DNA of 64,000 bases, taken from the NCBI RefSeq assembly GCF_015690355.1, contig NZ_JADPRT010000017.1, positions 1-64,000 of the forward strand, given 5' to 3'. The notes under the pieces were generated by a model, which worked only from the letters and a program-made list of their open reading frames with translations, was not told where the DNA came from and did not search any database. Position numbers and translations under genes: made by a program. Origin of the DNA: Streptacidiphilus fuscans (GTDB lineage Bacteria; Actinomycetota; Actinomycetes; Streptomycetales; Streptomycetaceae). Below are positions 1 through 8,567 of this stretch, in pieces (within the stretch, counting starts at the first letter, position 1; every line of letters begins with the position of its first letter).

Positions 1-76
1 TCAGCCTGCGCTTCTCGGCGACCATCCGCACGGCCCGCTCGATCAGCTCCTCCGGGTACTTCCTCTGCGCTGGCAT
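1..76 (-). CDS. IS3-family transposase OrfA, 5' end only (runs off window)
   Basis: Read leftward from an ATG at 76, the first 25 codons give MPAQRKYPEELIERAVRMVA followed by EKRRL. This is the characteristic start of IS3-type OrfA proteins, whose N-terminus is a helix-turn-helix that binds the element ends. The rest lies outside the window, so whether the element is intact cannot be judged. It sits at the edge of an accessory region that holds several other transposon remnants. Confidence 0.75.
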   Translation of the reverse strand, partial: MPAQRKYPEELIERAVRMVAEKRRL

Positions 77-265
77 GAGCGCATCCTTCCAAGCTTCAGC
101 GTTCGATACCGAACCCGGAGCGGTTCATCCCTGAGTCGCAAGATCTAGTCCCTGCGCCGCATCTTTGACGAAGCGCCAAGTGTTGTCGACTACGCGGGGC
201 GGAGTTGCACGCTTGACGGTGCCCATCTGGGTGCAGCTTCGTGCTCCCTGCGGCTTCGCTGCATT

Positions 266-1102
266 TCAACCCTGCCAGGCTCCCTGGAACAGGGCCAGTT
301 CCAGCAGATCGGGGCGCCCGTCCTCGGGCCACCCGGCGACCGCGTCTGCCAACTGGCGTGACGCGGCCGCCATCCATGTGAGGTAGACGCAGTATCGATG
401 CGACGACCACCGTCGGCGGCGGCCATCCTTTCCCCACGCATGGTCAGCGAGGCCGCCGTTGGGGTCCACGCCCAACTCTGCACCCACCGCCCGGGCCTGT
501 CGGCCCAGGGTCCGGGCCAGTGTCGTGTCGAGGATCAGAGCATCCGGGCCCGGTGTCCCTGGAAGCGCACAGTCGGCAAAGTAGAGGAACTTGGTGAAGA
601 ACGACGGTCCGAACTGCGTGATCCGCGCTTGATCGAGCACCTGGTAGGCCTGCTCCGGGCGGGACTCGCGCAGCGCCCGCACCGCGTCAGCCAAGGCTTT
701 GTCGAGTCGGGCGGCACTTGGGAGGACATGCTCCCTCAGCAGTGTCGGGCCGGAGCCCGCGCGGGTGCCCCGCTTTCCCCAGCCCCAAACGTAGCAAGCC
801 ACGACCAGCTCCTGCCAACGGCCGGACCCGGCGGCGGTACGGGCGGATTCGACGACCTGCTCGCGAGTGACTGACGCTTCGCCAGGGCTACCGCGGTCCG
901 CAAGCGAAGCGGGCCACGGGGCGACGCCAACCCAGCGGTCCGGCCGGTAGATGTTCGTGTGGCCGGCCACGGAATTGCCGTCGGCGTGCTTCCTGCGATG
1001 CCACCACTCATCAATGGCCTCAACTGCCGCATCAGGAAGCAGACGCCTGCGCATCTCCGCGTCCACGGCATCGATGCGGGACTGTCGGCCGTCGCCCATC
1101 AT
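266..1102 (-). CDS. 8-oxoguanine DNA glycosylase OGG-fold-like protein
   Basis: A 278-residue soluble protein. The start at 1102 is supported by a strong GGAGGGAGGG ribosome site a few bases upstream. The central stretch has the signature order seen in actinobacterial proteins annotated as OGG-fold: a helix with VVACYVWGWGKRG, then GPTLLREH, AYQVLDQARITQ, GPSFFTKFLYF, and a C-terminal ILDTTLART. Known family members resemble the helix-hairpin-helix glycosylase fold, but their activity is mostly untested. The catalytic Lys/Asp pair of true OGG enzymes cannot be placed with confidence. It is isolated, with a transposase start to its left and a broken gene to its right, which fits accessory DNA. 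No signal peptide or membrane segment is seen. Confidence 0.6.
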   Translation of the reverse strand: MMGDGRQSRIDAVDAEMRRRLLPDAAVEAIDEWWHRRKHADGNSVAGHTNIYRPDRWVGVAPWPASLADRGSPGEASVTREQVVESARTAAGSGRWQELVVACYVWGWGKRGTRAGSGPTLLREHVLPSAARLDKALADAVRALRESRPEQAYQVLDQARITQFGPSFFTKFLYFADCALPGTPGPDALILDTTLARTLGRQARAVGAELGVDPNGGLADHAWGKDGRRRRWSSHRYCVYLTWMAAASRQLADAVAGWPEDGRPDLLELALFQGAWQG

Positions 1103-1488
1103 GCACCCTCCCTCCAGCGATGGACCACGACGACGCCCAGATCACTCATGCTGGGATTCGGTCGACATAGCGAAGGCGCCCTCGCCGCGAAGTCCTTCGC
1201 CGGGTTCCTGGACTGCCCTTCCAAACAACTCATCCGTGCAGTTCAGCCGACATATCGGTGCTCGGCTGCGCACCGGGGCCGCCTGAGTGAAGCGCGCCGA
1301 GGCCGTGATCGACGTGCGGACGGCGGACGGCTCTCGCCTGCGGGCGCAAGGACCAGGTCGTCGACGACATCCGACGCGAGGAGTCCGCCTACCAGGTCCA
1401 GCAGGTCGTGAGTGTCGGACGGCCGGAGACCAACCGGTGCCGGTTCTAGGCAGTCCGAGACCCGACGCCATCAGCGTGGTCACCTCCG
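1103..1488. other. Gap with a decayed coding trace
   Basis: No intact gene is visible. On the + strand around 1340-1449 one frame reads like a protein tail (GRKDQVVDDIRREESAYQVQ, ending at a TAG near 1449) but lacks a start and ribosome site, so it is probably a gene remnant. The first part lies upstream of the OGG-fold gene and should hold its promoter; no convincing -35/-10 pair was recognised. Confidence 0.35.
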
Positions 1489-1932
1489 TCACGCAGTTGT
1501 CGACACGGCCCGCTCGATCGTGTCGAAGATGTCGGCGTCCGTCTCCTGCTGCCACTTCGGCAGGGCAGGCCGGTCGGCGAGATAGCCGGGCTTCGGATTC
1601 TCGATGTGCTTGTGGATCTGCGCAATCCAGCACAGCGCGACGAACCGGCCGCGCTGCTCGCGGGACAGCTTCGAGGTGTTGCCGTCGCTGATGGCGATGA
1701 AGTCGCGCACGCGCCCGAACACAGCGACGGCTCACGCGCGCTCCCACGCGGGGGTGTCCTCCCACGGCGCGATATAGCCGGGCTTCGGCTCGCCGGGGTA
1801 GTGCGCCCGCACGCCGGCGATCCACGCCTCACGGAGAATCTGGCCGTCCGCGGTCGCGTCGTGCCTACGAATCGCCCTGAAGGAGTATATCCCCCGTGTC
1901 GTAGACCACGGCACGGAAAGGAGCATCCGCAA
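1489..1932 (-). pseudogene. Phage/plasmid-type hypothetical gene broken by in-frame TGA
   Basis: Two open stretches, 1932-1735 and 1731-1489, lie in the same frame and are separated only by one TGA (complement of 1732-1734). Joined, they read as one protein of about 147 residues: GVRAHYPGEPKPGYIAPWED, then TPAWERA, stop, AVAVFGRVRDFI, and finally LPKWQQETDADIFDTIERAV. The WQxxTDADIF ending is typical of small proteins of unknown function common in Streptomyces genomes and mobile elements. A point mutation in an old gene is the simplest reading. Its 5' end overlaps the end of the next gene upstream (1865-2110). No function is assigned. Confidence 0.6.
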
Positions 1933-2110
1933 GGTCGTCGTCCGGCACGTCGCCCACCCAGATTGCCAGCCGATAGAAGGATTTCGGGTTCGCGCCCAGC
2001 TCTTGGAGCATTCGCTTCAGCAGCGCCGGCCCCACCTCTACCAGATTGATCCTGGGGCGGCCGGGCGTGACAGGAAGAACGCCGGTCACCATTTCACCGG
2101 CAGTCGTCAT
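1865..2110 (-). CDS. Small hypothetical protein (81 aa)
   Basis: The start chosen is the ATG at 2110, preceded by GGGAGATGTGC, a good ribosome site at normal spacing. The frame stays open to 2320, so an upstream start is possible. The product is soluble and mixed alpha/beta, containing PRINLVEVGPALLKRMLQEL and FYRLAIWVGDVPDDD, with an acidic C-terminus. No family was recognised. Its end overlaps the 5' end of the broken gene 1489-1932 and both run the same way, so they were probably co-transcribed. Confidence 0.5.
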   Translation of the reverse strand: MTTAGEMVTGVLPVTPGRPRINLVEVGPALLKRMLQELGANPKSFYRLAIWVGDVPDDDLADAPFRAVVYDTGDILLQGDS

Positions 2111-2667
2111 GCACATCTCCCAGACCGATCTGCCGCTATCACCTTTGACGCACACCTGAAGCGCGTACGTGCATGTGGCGGCAAATCCCCCAAGCGCCTG
2201 CGGAGAGACATCGGGTATCTCATGAGCGACCGAAGCCCGGCGCTCCGTGGCACTTCGATCGCCAGGAGTACGGGTGGGTTCCACGCTGGGCTTGCTGTCC
2301 TTTCGGCCACCGAAGCGCAATGCCTTACCCCCTCAGCATGCTGACCACCGTCCAACGGGACGTCCTTGAAAGCAGCGTACTTAACTTGACTGGGGCATGC
2401 CGGGATATTCGCCCAAGTTCCCCTTGGAGGGGATGCGCCGCACCTCCGGCTCGCCCAATCCGCATGGCCGTGCTGCGGTTCCGGTGCGTCAGCCGCGAGG
2501 CACGGGAACGCCCGCTTCAAACCAGGGGAGCCTGCTCGGACACGCGACCGTGCGCGGCATCGCCGCTGGCCATTGAGGAAGTGGGGCTGCCGGCTGAGCC
2601 GCGCGATCAGTTAGCCCCCACAGTCGTAGGCGTTCGGTGCTGGACTCGGAGTGCTCAAACGCGGGGC
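2111..2667. other. Gap without recognisable gene
   Basis: Open frames here on both strands have unnatural compositions (rich in R, P, C, W) and no ribosome sites, so they look like chance ORFs. The left part would hold the promoter of 1865-2110. No repeat, RNA or IS end was recognised. Confidence 0.4.
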
Positions 2668-3573
2668 TCAGAGCGTGGGCTTGATCCGCTCCATGATGTG
2701 AGCCCCCAACAGCTTGACCTCGTCCGGGCGTTCCGTCCCGAGCTTCTCTGCAAGATCTGCTAGATGGAGGTCGATGGTGGTATCCAGAAGGTCGGCTAGA
2801 CGGTCTGCCGTTGGTTTCGCCCGAATACGGCACGCAACGAATGCGGCCGAGGCAACGATTGCCGCAGGCCACCATACCGACGCAACGGCGACATACATCA
2901 ACCCCCACCCAGCGAGCCGCGCACTTGCGGCGTAGTCAGCTTGGGCCGACGTGATACTGGTCTTGAGCTGATCCGGAACGACGGCATGAAGGCGTGGCCA
3001 GACCAGTGGCAGGTCACTGATGCCATACAGATTCTCCGTACGCCGGGCCGTTGCACGGAAGCGCTCCGCGACTCTGGTCGGGCAGGTTGGCATCGCTGGT
3101 CCGACTCGATGAAGGCGCCTCCTGAGGAGCCTGATCTTGTCCTCGCTACAGGACGTCCCATAGGCCTCGCCCGCGGAAGCCGTGCCAGCCCGGACTGCTG
3201 CCTTCAGACGTTCAGCTGCTCCTTGCCACCGCTTTCGGCGCCACCGCAGCAGCCAGCTTGCAGGCGACCGATCGGCCGGCAGCGTCCAACAGATCTGGAC
3301 AAGCGCTCCGAGGGTGTCAGCCAGCATCCCGGCGCCAGCGGCGACCAGCGACACGCCGACGCCAATCAGTACTCCGGCAAGAGTCGAGTGGGCCGTCGGC
3401 TGAGCGGCAAGAGCGTTCACTCGGGTCGTGAGGTACGAGAGGCTGAGCGCTTCATGCTGCCCGGTCAGCAAGCCGATCGCCGCGATGCTGGTGAAGAAGA
3501 GGCCAGGGAGAAGCAGAACCTGCACCCACCGATCGGCGACTTTCGAGCTCAGCACCGCGAGAAAGGCCGTCAT
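2668..3573 (-). CDS. Membrane protein coupled to the CHAT locus (301 aa)
   Basis: The start is the ATG at 3573, which shares ATGA with the stop of the upstream gene (3570-3980), so the two are translationally coupled. The N-terminal half has hydrophobic segments near residues 16-36 (VQVLLLPGLFFTSIAAIGLL) and 62-92 (LAGVLIGVGVSLVAAGAGML). An Arg-rich cytosolic stretch follows, then another hydrophobic pair near 215-250 (LAGWGLMYVAVASVWWPAAI), and a charged helical tail ending in HIMERIKPTL. Family function is unknown. Genes like this sit beside small EAD-like proteins and CHAT or VMAP-type effectors in actinobacteria. Here it could be the membrane target, anchor or pore partner of the divergent CHAT protease; that is inference. 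Confidence 0.7.
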   Translation of the reverse strand: MTAFLAVLSSKVADRWVQVLLLPGLFFTSIAAIGLLTGQHEALSLSYLTTRVNALAAQPTAHSTLAGVLIGVGVSLVAAGAGMLADTLGALVQICWTLPADRSPASWLLRWRRKRWQGAAERLKAAVRAGTASAGEAYGTSCSEDKIRLLRRRLHRVGPAMPTCPTRVAERFRATARRTENLYGISDLPLVWPRLHAVVPDQLKTSITSAQADYAASARLAGWGLMYVAVASVWWPAAIVASAAFVACRIRAKPTADRLADLLDTTIDLHLADLAEKLGTERPDEVKLLGAHIMERIKPTL

Positions 3574-3980
3574 CGCGGAAAGACCTCGAACGGCTTCATG
3601 CGGCCATCGCTGGCGGCGCAGACGGGGGGCTTGGAGGTCTCCTCGGACAGGACGACGCGAGAGCAGCGCCCCAAGGGGCAAGTCCATCCAACTGTGGTGG
3701 GTTTCGCTGTCATGCCCGGCGGCAATACGAACTCCGAGGCAGGGTTGAGGAAGGTGCGGGTGCTCAGACCGCTAAGACCCACGCTCCGCAGCACCCGCTC
3801 GATCTCATCGATGAGTTCGGTGATCGCTTCGGGCTGAGGGTCAGTCACACCGCCTAGAGCTTCGAACAATGCGGCCAGGTCAGCGCCTCCGCCCCCAGAC
3901 TCGATGATCCGCTTCAGATGCGGCGTTCCGCTCAGTTGCTCACACAGGACTGCTATGCGCTCCCACACGGGATGCCCCAT
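3570..3980 (-). CDS. Small helical protein with C-x4-C motif, effector-associated-domain-like
   Basis: A 136-residue protein. The start at 3980 has GGAGGGAAACGGC upstream. The N-terminal ~70 residues are predicted helical (WERIAVLCEQLSGTPHLKRI, then ITELIDEIERVLRSVGL), in the manner of death-like effector-associated domains of bacterial conflict systems. The C-terminal part carries WTCPLGRCSRV and, further on, PPVCAASDGRMKPF, a Cys arrangement (C-x4-C plus a third Cys) that may bind metal. It overlaps the membrane protein gene by 4 bases and diverges from the TPR-CHAT gene across 179 bp. The domain assignment is by pattern only. Confidence 0.6.
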   Translation of the reverse strand: MGHPVWERIAVLCEQLSGTPHLKRIIESGGGGADLAALFEALGGVTDPQPEAITELIDEIERVLRSVGLSGLSTRTFLNPASEFVLPPGMTAKPTTVGWTCPLGRCSRVVLSEETSKPPVCAASDGRMKPFEVFPR

Positions 3981-4159
3981 GCCGTTTCCCTCCCGGCTGC
4001 CCCGATACGTCGGTTGGTCACTCAGGGCGGATCGTACAGACGGATGCCCGATTACTCACCAAAGCTACAACGTCAACTCCGAAGTCCCCTACCATCGGTG
4101 GGGGCAGGCACATCAGCGCACCGCGGACATGTGGATCTCGGGGGTCGTGAGCCGTCGCC
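3981..4159. promoter_or_regulatory. Divergent promoter region of the CHAT module
   Basis: This 179-bp gap separates the leftward pair (membrane protein plus small Cys protein) from the rightward TPR-CHAT gene, so it must contain both promoters. It is visibly less GC-rich than the flanking genes (for example 4060-4095). No confident -35/-10 pair or operator palindrome was identified. Confidence 0.5.
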
Positions 4160-7100
4160 ATGACAAATCATCATCGAAGCAGCGTTCGCGAGCTCTATTC
4201 CGCCGGGATGGGCCGGCTTATGGCCTACGAGGAGTCAGGTCGGCTCCAGGACCTCAGGGCCGGGATCGGTCTCCTGGGTACAGCGATGGAGACCTTGGCC
4301 CCAGGTGATCCTGCCCGGGGACTGCTGTCGGGGAACTACGCCGTGGCTCTGCAGAACCTGTACGAGGAGACCGGAGACCTCCATGACCTTGAGCAGGCGG
4401 TCGCCGCCGCCGGCACCGCCGTCGCCGAGATCCCTGTGACCCACCCGGCTCGAATCACCTTCGTCGGCGGCTATGTCAATGTCCTGCGCAAGTTCTACGA
4501 GCAGACAGATCGCGACGCCGCCCTCGACGAGGCACTGGCGATCGGCGAGCAGGCGGCACGGCAGCTTCCGGCTCACCAGGACCCCGCTTTCGCAGGCCTG
4601 CTGAACAACCTGGCGCTCGCGCTGCGGTGTGACTTCGAGCGGTCTGGGGATATCGGCGTGTTGCGTCGGTCCGTCGACCACGCACGTACCGCAGTGGCCG
4701 TGGCACCGGCAGACGAGCCGGAGTGGGCGGAAGCGCTTCAGTCGTTGGGCACCGTGCTGCAGATCCTTGCCGAGAAGACCGGTGACGAGCGCGTTCTGCG
4801 GGAAGCGATAACTTGCGGACGCGAGGCCGTGGCTGCAGCCTACAGCGACTCGCGTCGGGCTGACGCCCTCGGCGACCTGGGAATCGCGTTGCGGATGTCT
4901 TTCGAACGCTCCGGTGATCTCGATGAGATCGAGGGGGCTGTTGAGTGCGGCCGTCAAGCAGTGGCCGCGAGCGTCGGTCGCCGCCGCTACCCCACTCTTC
5001 TGACCAACCTGAGCACCGCGTTGAATGCTCTGGCCGAACGCACTGGGTCCTTGGAGACGCTCGAAGAAGCAGTCGACACCGCCAGAAAGTCCGTAACTCA
5101 TGGTTCCCCGGTCCAGACGGACCATGCGGTGTTCCTCCACAACCTGCACAACGCGCTTCTCTCGCGCTATCGGCGCACCGGTGACCTCGCCTCCCTGGAG
5201 GAAGCGGTGGCAGCCGGCCGGGAGGCGGTCGCGGCGACACCGCCCCGGCACGCCGACCTCAACAGGTCGAAGAATAATCTCGCTCTCAGCCTGAGGGCGG
5301 TCTACGAGCGCACCGGTCAGCGCACCGCGCTCGCGGAAGCCACCAGGCTGGCACGCGAGGTCGTCACGGGCACGGCGGGACAAGCAGGCCACGGTCTTCA
5401 CCTGTTCAATCTGAGCGGCCTCCTTGGCGAAGTACACAGCGAGGATGGGGACCTCGGCACACTGCAGGAGGCTGTCAGCTTCGCCCGCGCGGCGTCGCAG
5501 GCCACACCGCCTGACCATGTTGATCAGGCGCGACGTCTCGGAATGCTGGGCCGACTGCTGCTCCAACTCTTCAAAGCCACAGGGGACCTAGGATCCCTGG
5601 AGGAGGCGGCGACCGCACTCCAAGCGGCAGTGCGGGGCACGCCCGACGACCATCCGCGGCGGGCATCGAATCTGTACGACCTGGCCGGAGCGCTCAGGCT
5701 CCAAGCCGAGCACGGCAGCTCCAGGGATCTGTTCGAGCAGGCCGACGCCTGCTACCGGGAGGTGGCGGAGCAGGCCGCAACCTCGACACTCAATCGCATC
5801 ATGGCGTACCGGGAACTGTCTTTGTTGGCCGTGGACACTTGCCGTCCGGCAGAAGCACTTCAAGGCATCGAAGGTGCCGTCGACCTGCTCGAAACGCTGG
5901 CACCGGGCACATTGCAACGCGAGGATCGCGAGTTCCAACTGGCTCGGTTGGCCGGCACTATTTCCGGCGACGCCGCCGCGGCGGCCCTCCTCAGTGGTGA
6001 CCCTGTCAGGGCGATTGAGATTCTTGAGCGCAGTCGCGGGATCCTCACCGCAGACACCGTCGGCGCACGCGGGCCGGACCACTTGAGGCTGCGCGAACAC
6101 TCCCCCGAACTCGCAAGACGCCTAGACCACATGCGCTCTGTCCTGGATGACTTGGACGGCGCGCAGACGGCCCAGCGCATGGGCGAGGTTTGTCCTGGCC
6201 GGCAACGTGATTACGGCATCGCTCAGCAGGTCGCAACTGAGCGGCAGCAGGCCCACGAGCAATGGCTGTGTCTTGTGGCGCAGGCACGAGCCCTACCTGG
6301 TTTCCAGAACTATCTCAGGCCGGGGATCAGGGAACTGTCGCAGAGCATCCCCGATGGCGGCGCGGTGGTCTTCATCACGACCAGCAGCATGCGATGCGAC
6401 GCACTGATCGCCACGGGCGATCCTGAGCAACCGGCGATTGTGGTGCCCCTGGACGGTCTCACCCAGGAGTGCGCCTACGAGAAGGCCAACTCGCTGATCG
6501 ACGCACGTCTGCTCGCTGCTGACAACCGGCGCGATCCGCTTGACCGTATCGCCGCGCAGCAGGAGATCCTCACAATCCTGACCTGGCTGTGGCACGCCGT
6601 CGGCGAACCCGTGCTCACCCGGCTCGGCCACACCGCCACGCCCCAAGATGACCAACACTGGCCACGCATCTGGTGGTGCCCGGTCGGGGGCATGGCTCGG
6701 CTTCCGTTCCACGCCGCGGGCGACTACTCGGGAGCCACGGCCGCCCCCGCCGGAATCTCCGTGCTCGACCGTGTTGTCTCTTCGTACACCACCACCCTGC
6801 GCGCTCTTGGACACCCCGCTGGGATCCCAGCCGCGCACCGTGATCCGGCGACGGTGATCGTTCCGGTTGCCGACGTGCCCGGCTCCCCGCTCCGCGGCGT
6901 TTCCCGCGAGGCACAGTCGTTGTCCGCAGTACTTCCGACCGCACGTGTGCTCGCATCCCCATCTCGGGACGATGTCCTCGATGCGTTGCCGAACCATCAA
7001 ATCGCCCACTTCGCCTGCCACGGCTACGCAAACATGGCACGCCCCAGCAGGAGTCAGCTCATCCTGACCGATCACGCGACCGCGCCCCTGACAGTTGCAG

Positions 7101-7435
7101 ACATCAGTGGCCTGCAACTCTCCGCCGAGCTGGCGTTTTTGTCGGCGTGTGATACGACGGTCGCGCCTTCCAGGCTGGCCGACGAGGCTGTGCACCTCAC
7201 CGGGGCCTTCCAACTGGCTGGATTTCGTCAAGTCATAGGCACCTTGTGGGCGGTAGACGACCAAGTCGAGGCGGATCTCGCCATCGACTTCTACCATCGG
7301 ATCACCAACGGCGGCACGACGGCTCCCGAGACCGCCCGCGCGCCCTACGCGCTCCACAACGCCGTTCGGAGCCTACGTGATCAATATCCGAGGTCGCCGA
7401 TGCTTTGGGCGGCTCAGATTCACGTTGGTACGTGA
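4160..7435 (+). CDS. TPR-CHAT domain caspase-like protease
   Basis: A 1,091-residue protein. Residues ~10-560 are about ten degenerate TPR units, each with a helix of the type LEEAVAAGREAV and an FERSGDL or YERTGDL turn. The C-terminal third is a CHAT domain: HFACHG at 950-955 supplies the His (H954) and LSACDT at 994-999 the Cys (C997). These are followed by the usual HLTGAFQLAGFRQVIGTLWA core that closes CHAT domains. CHAT enzymes are cysteine proteases related to caspases and separases, and TPR-CHAT proteins act as effectors in some defence systems (for example the type III-E CRISPR-associated Craspase). No CRISPR is present here. The divergent EAD-like and membrane genes suggest a self-contained sensor/effector module. 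The ATG at 4160 has only a weak ribosome site. Confidence 0.9.
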   Translation: MTNHHRSSVRELYSAGMGRLMAYEESGRLQDLRAGIGLLGTAMETLAPGDPARGLLSGNYAVALQNLYEETGDLHDLEQAVAAAGTAVAEIPVTHPARITFVGGYVNVLRKFYEQTDRDAALDEALAIGEQAARQLPAHQDPAFAGLLNNLALALRCDFERSGDIGVLRRSVDHARTAVAVAPADEPEWAEALQSLGTVLQILAEKTGDERVLREAITCGREAVAAAYSDSRRADALGDLGIALRMSFERSGDLDEIEGAVECGRQAVAASVGRRRYPTLLTNLSTALNALAERTGSLETLEEAVDTARKSVTHGSPVQTDHAVFLHNLHNALLSRYRRTGDLASLEEAVAAGREAVAATPPRHADLNRSKNNLALSLRAVYERTGQRTALAEATRLAREVVTGTAGQAGHGLHLFNLSGLLGEVHSEDGDLGTLQEAVSFARAASQATPPDHVDQARRLGMLGRLLLQLFKATGDLGSLEEAATALQAAVRGTPDDHPRRASNLYDLAGALRLQAEHGSSRDLFEQADACYREVAEQAATSTLNRIMAYRELSLLAVDTCRPAEALQGIEGAVDLLETLAPGTLQREDREFQLARLAGTISGDAAAAALLSGDPVRAIEILERSRGILTADTVGARGPDHLRLREHSPELARRLDHMRSVLDDLDGAQTAQRMGEVCPGRQRDYGIAQQVATERQQAHEQWLCLVAQARALPGFQNYLRPGIRELSQSIPDGGAVVFITTSSMRCDALIATGDPEQPAIVVPLDGLTQECAYEKANSLIDARLLAADNRRDPLDRIAAQQEILTILTWLWHAVGEPVLTRLGHTATPQDDQHWPRIWWCPVGGMARLPFHAAGDYSGATAAPAGISVLDRVVSSYTTTLRALGHPAGIPAAHRDPATVIVPVADVPGSPLRGVSREAQSLSAVLPTARVLASPSRDDVLDALPNHQIAHFACHGYANMARPSRSQLILTDHATAPLTVADISGLQLSAELAFLSACDTTVAPSRLADEAVHLTGAFQLAGFRQVIGTLWAVDDQVEADLAIDFYHRITNGGTTAPETARAPYALHNAVRSLRDQYPRSPMLWAAQIHVGT

Positions 7436-7812
7436 AGACAAAACCCTCATGGCGTCAGAAGCCACCGGCCAGCGCAACCTTGTTCGACCTGTGGGCTCTT
7501 GGTGGCTAACCTCAACCGTCATGCCGCGAACTGTCGCGAATCTCTGGAACCGGGACAAACCGCAATTCGGGAGGGCACCAAGTGCTGGCCGGCCTGGGAA
7601 GACGATCTTTGCGACGCTGTCGCGGCGTTCCTGTGCAGATCGATCGGCGGTCAGCATGTCGTGATCAACCGTGAGGTGGGAATCCGTCGCCCCGGACTCG
7701 GCCGTGCTGGCCCGCTCGCTCAGTCTCGATCGACGAACGAGGCGATTCGTGCCTTTGCAGCTCACGGCGTCTTGCAGCGGTCGCGAACCCAACTCCGCTG
7801 CAGCGGAGGGGC
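7436..7812. other. Gap with remnant of a nuclease-like protein tail
   Basis: No intact gene. On the + strand, 7499-7720 reads WPAWEDDLCDAVAAFL and then GGQHVVINREVGIRRPGLGR before the frame loses sense. The vNREVxIRR pattern is seen near the C-terminus of large actinobacterial proteins ending in a restriction-endonuclease-like domain, so this is probably a fragment of such a gene. It starts with a GTG but has no good ribosome site. Confidence 0.35.
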
Positions 7813-8103
7813 CTACACTCGAGGCACGATCCCCAGGACGACCTTTCCTTTCGTGGTGTTCAGCTCCTGCAAGAAAGCCTTGGAGATGTCCCCACCGGGC
7901 AGCTGTCCCTCCGCGTCCATCCTGACCAAGATCGCCATCATCAGGTCGTTGTCCGGGACCGAGGCAAGAGTCCGGGACACGGTGAGCCCGGCACCTGCGG
8001 TGTCGTGCCCCAAGTTGTTCTGTACGTAGTCGGCAATCGCCTGAACCTCATCGGGCCGGGGTGCCTCACCGTTGTGGATCACTATGATCTTGTACACCTT
8101 CAT
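7813..8103 (-). CDS. Small hypothetical protein (96 aa)
   Basis: The start is the ATG at 8103, with AAAGGTG upstream at usable spacing. The product begins MKVYKIIVIHNGEAPRPDEV and continues with a helix (QAIADYVQNNLGH), a beta segment (TVSRTLASV) and LMMAILVRMDAEGQLPGGDI. The composition is that of a real soluble alpha/beta protein, but no family was recognised. It is a single gene between the CHAT module and a decayed IS element. Confidence 0.55.
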   Translation of the reverse strand: MKVYKIIVIHNGEAPRPDEVQAIADYVQNNLGHDTAGAGLTVSRTLASVPDNDLMMAILVRMDAEGQLPGGDISKAFLQELNTTKGKVVLGIVPRV

Positions 8104-8309
8104 CGCATACACCTTTCTGTGGCCAGAATGGGCGAGCAGGTCCACCGTATCGCGACAACCTTGCTACTGGTGGTTCCCAATTGGCCTCAAATCCAAGGCT
8201 GTTGGTGAGGGCTCCTGGAAGCAGCCGTGAGTGGCATGGGGACAGTGCCGCGGCAGATCTGACACTTCGCGCCACTGGGACGGCTCGGAGTCGGCGGCAT
8301 GCGGCGGGT

Positions 8310-8567
8310 GTGGGTGCCGAAATTCCCGTCCGTGCAGCTCAAGTGGCGTGCCGGTACTCATGGAGGACTCCGCCGAGTCGATCGTGCCGGCGTATGTCCA
8401 GGCGTTCGATCTGGTGCGGTTCGAGCCGTGCGGGGAGTTGTGGGTGCCGAAATCCCTGTCCGTGCAGGTCAAGCGGCATGCCGGTACTCGTGCAGGACTC
8501 CGCCGAGTCGGTCGCGCCGTCGTATGTCCAGGCGTTCGATCTGGTGCGGTTCGAGCCGTGCGGGGAG
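8310..8567. repeat. 130-bp tandem duplication of an IS end
   Basis: Two copies, about 8310-8437 and 8440-8567, repeat with a period of exactly 130 bp: TGGGTGCCGAAAT at 8311 and 8441, GGCGTTCGATCTGGTGCGGT at 8401 and 8531. Each copy contains the IS terminal repeat (TGTGGGTGCCGAAAT...) and the last ~40 codons of the leftward transposase gene. The right-hand copy joins the rest of the element; the left-hand copy is the extra one and carries several base changes. Confidence 0.85.

Noticed and set aside
7373..7792. 139-codon minus-strand frame after the CHAT gene
   Set aside because: It overlaps the CHAT gene end, lacks a ribosome site and shows no recognisable family; the opposite strand shows a better coding trace.
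8310..8567. CRISPR array
   Set aside because: The repeat unit is 130 bp, only two copies exist, and they contain transposase coding sequence. No short repeat-spacer pattern is present anywhere in the window.
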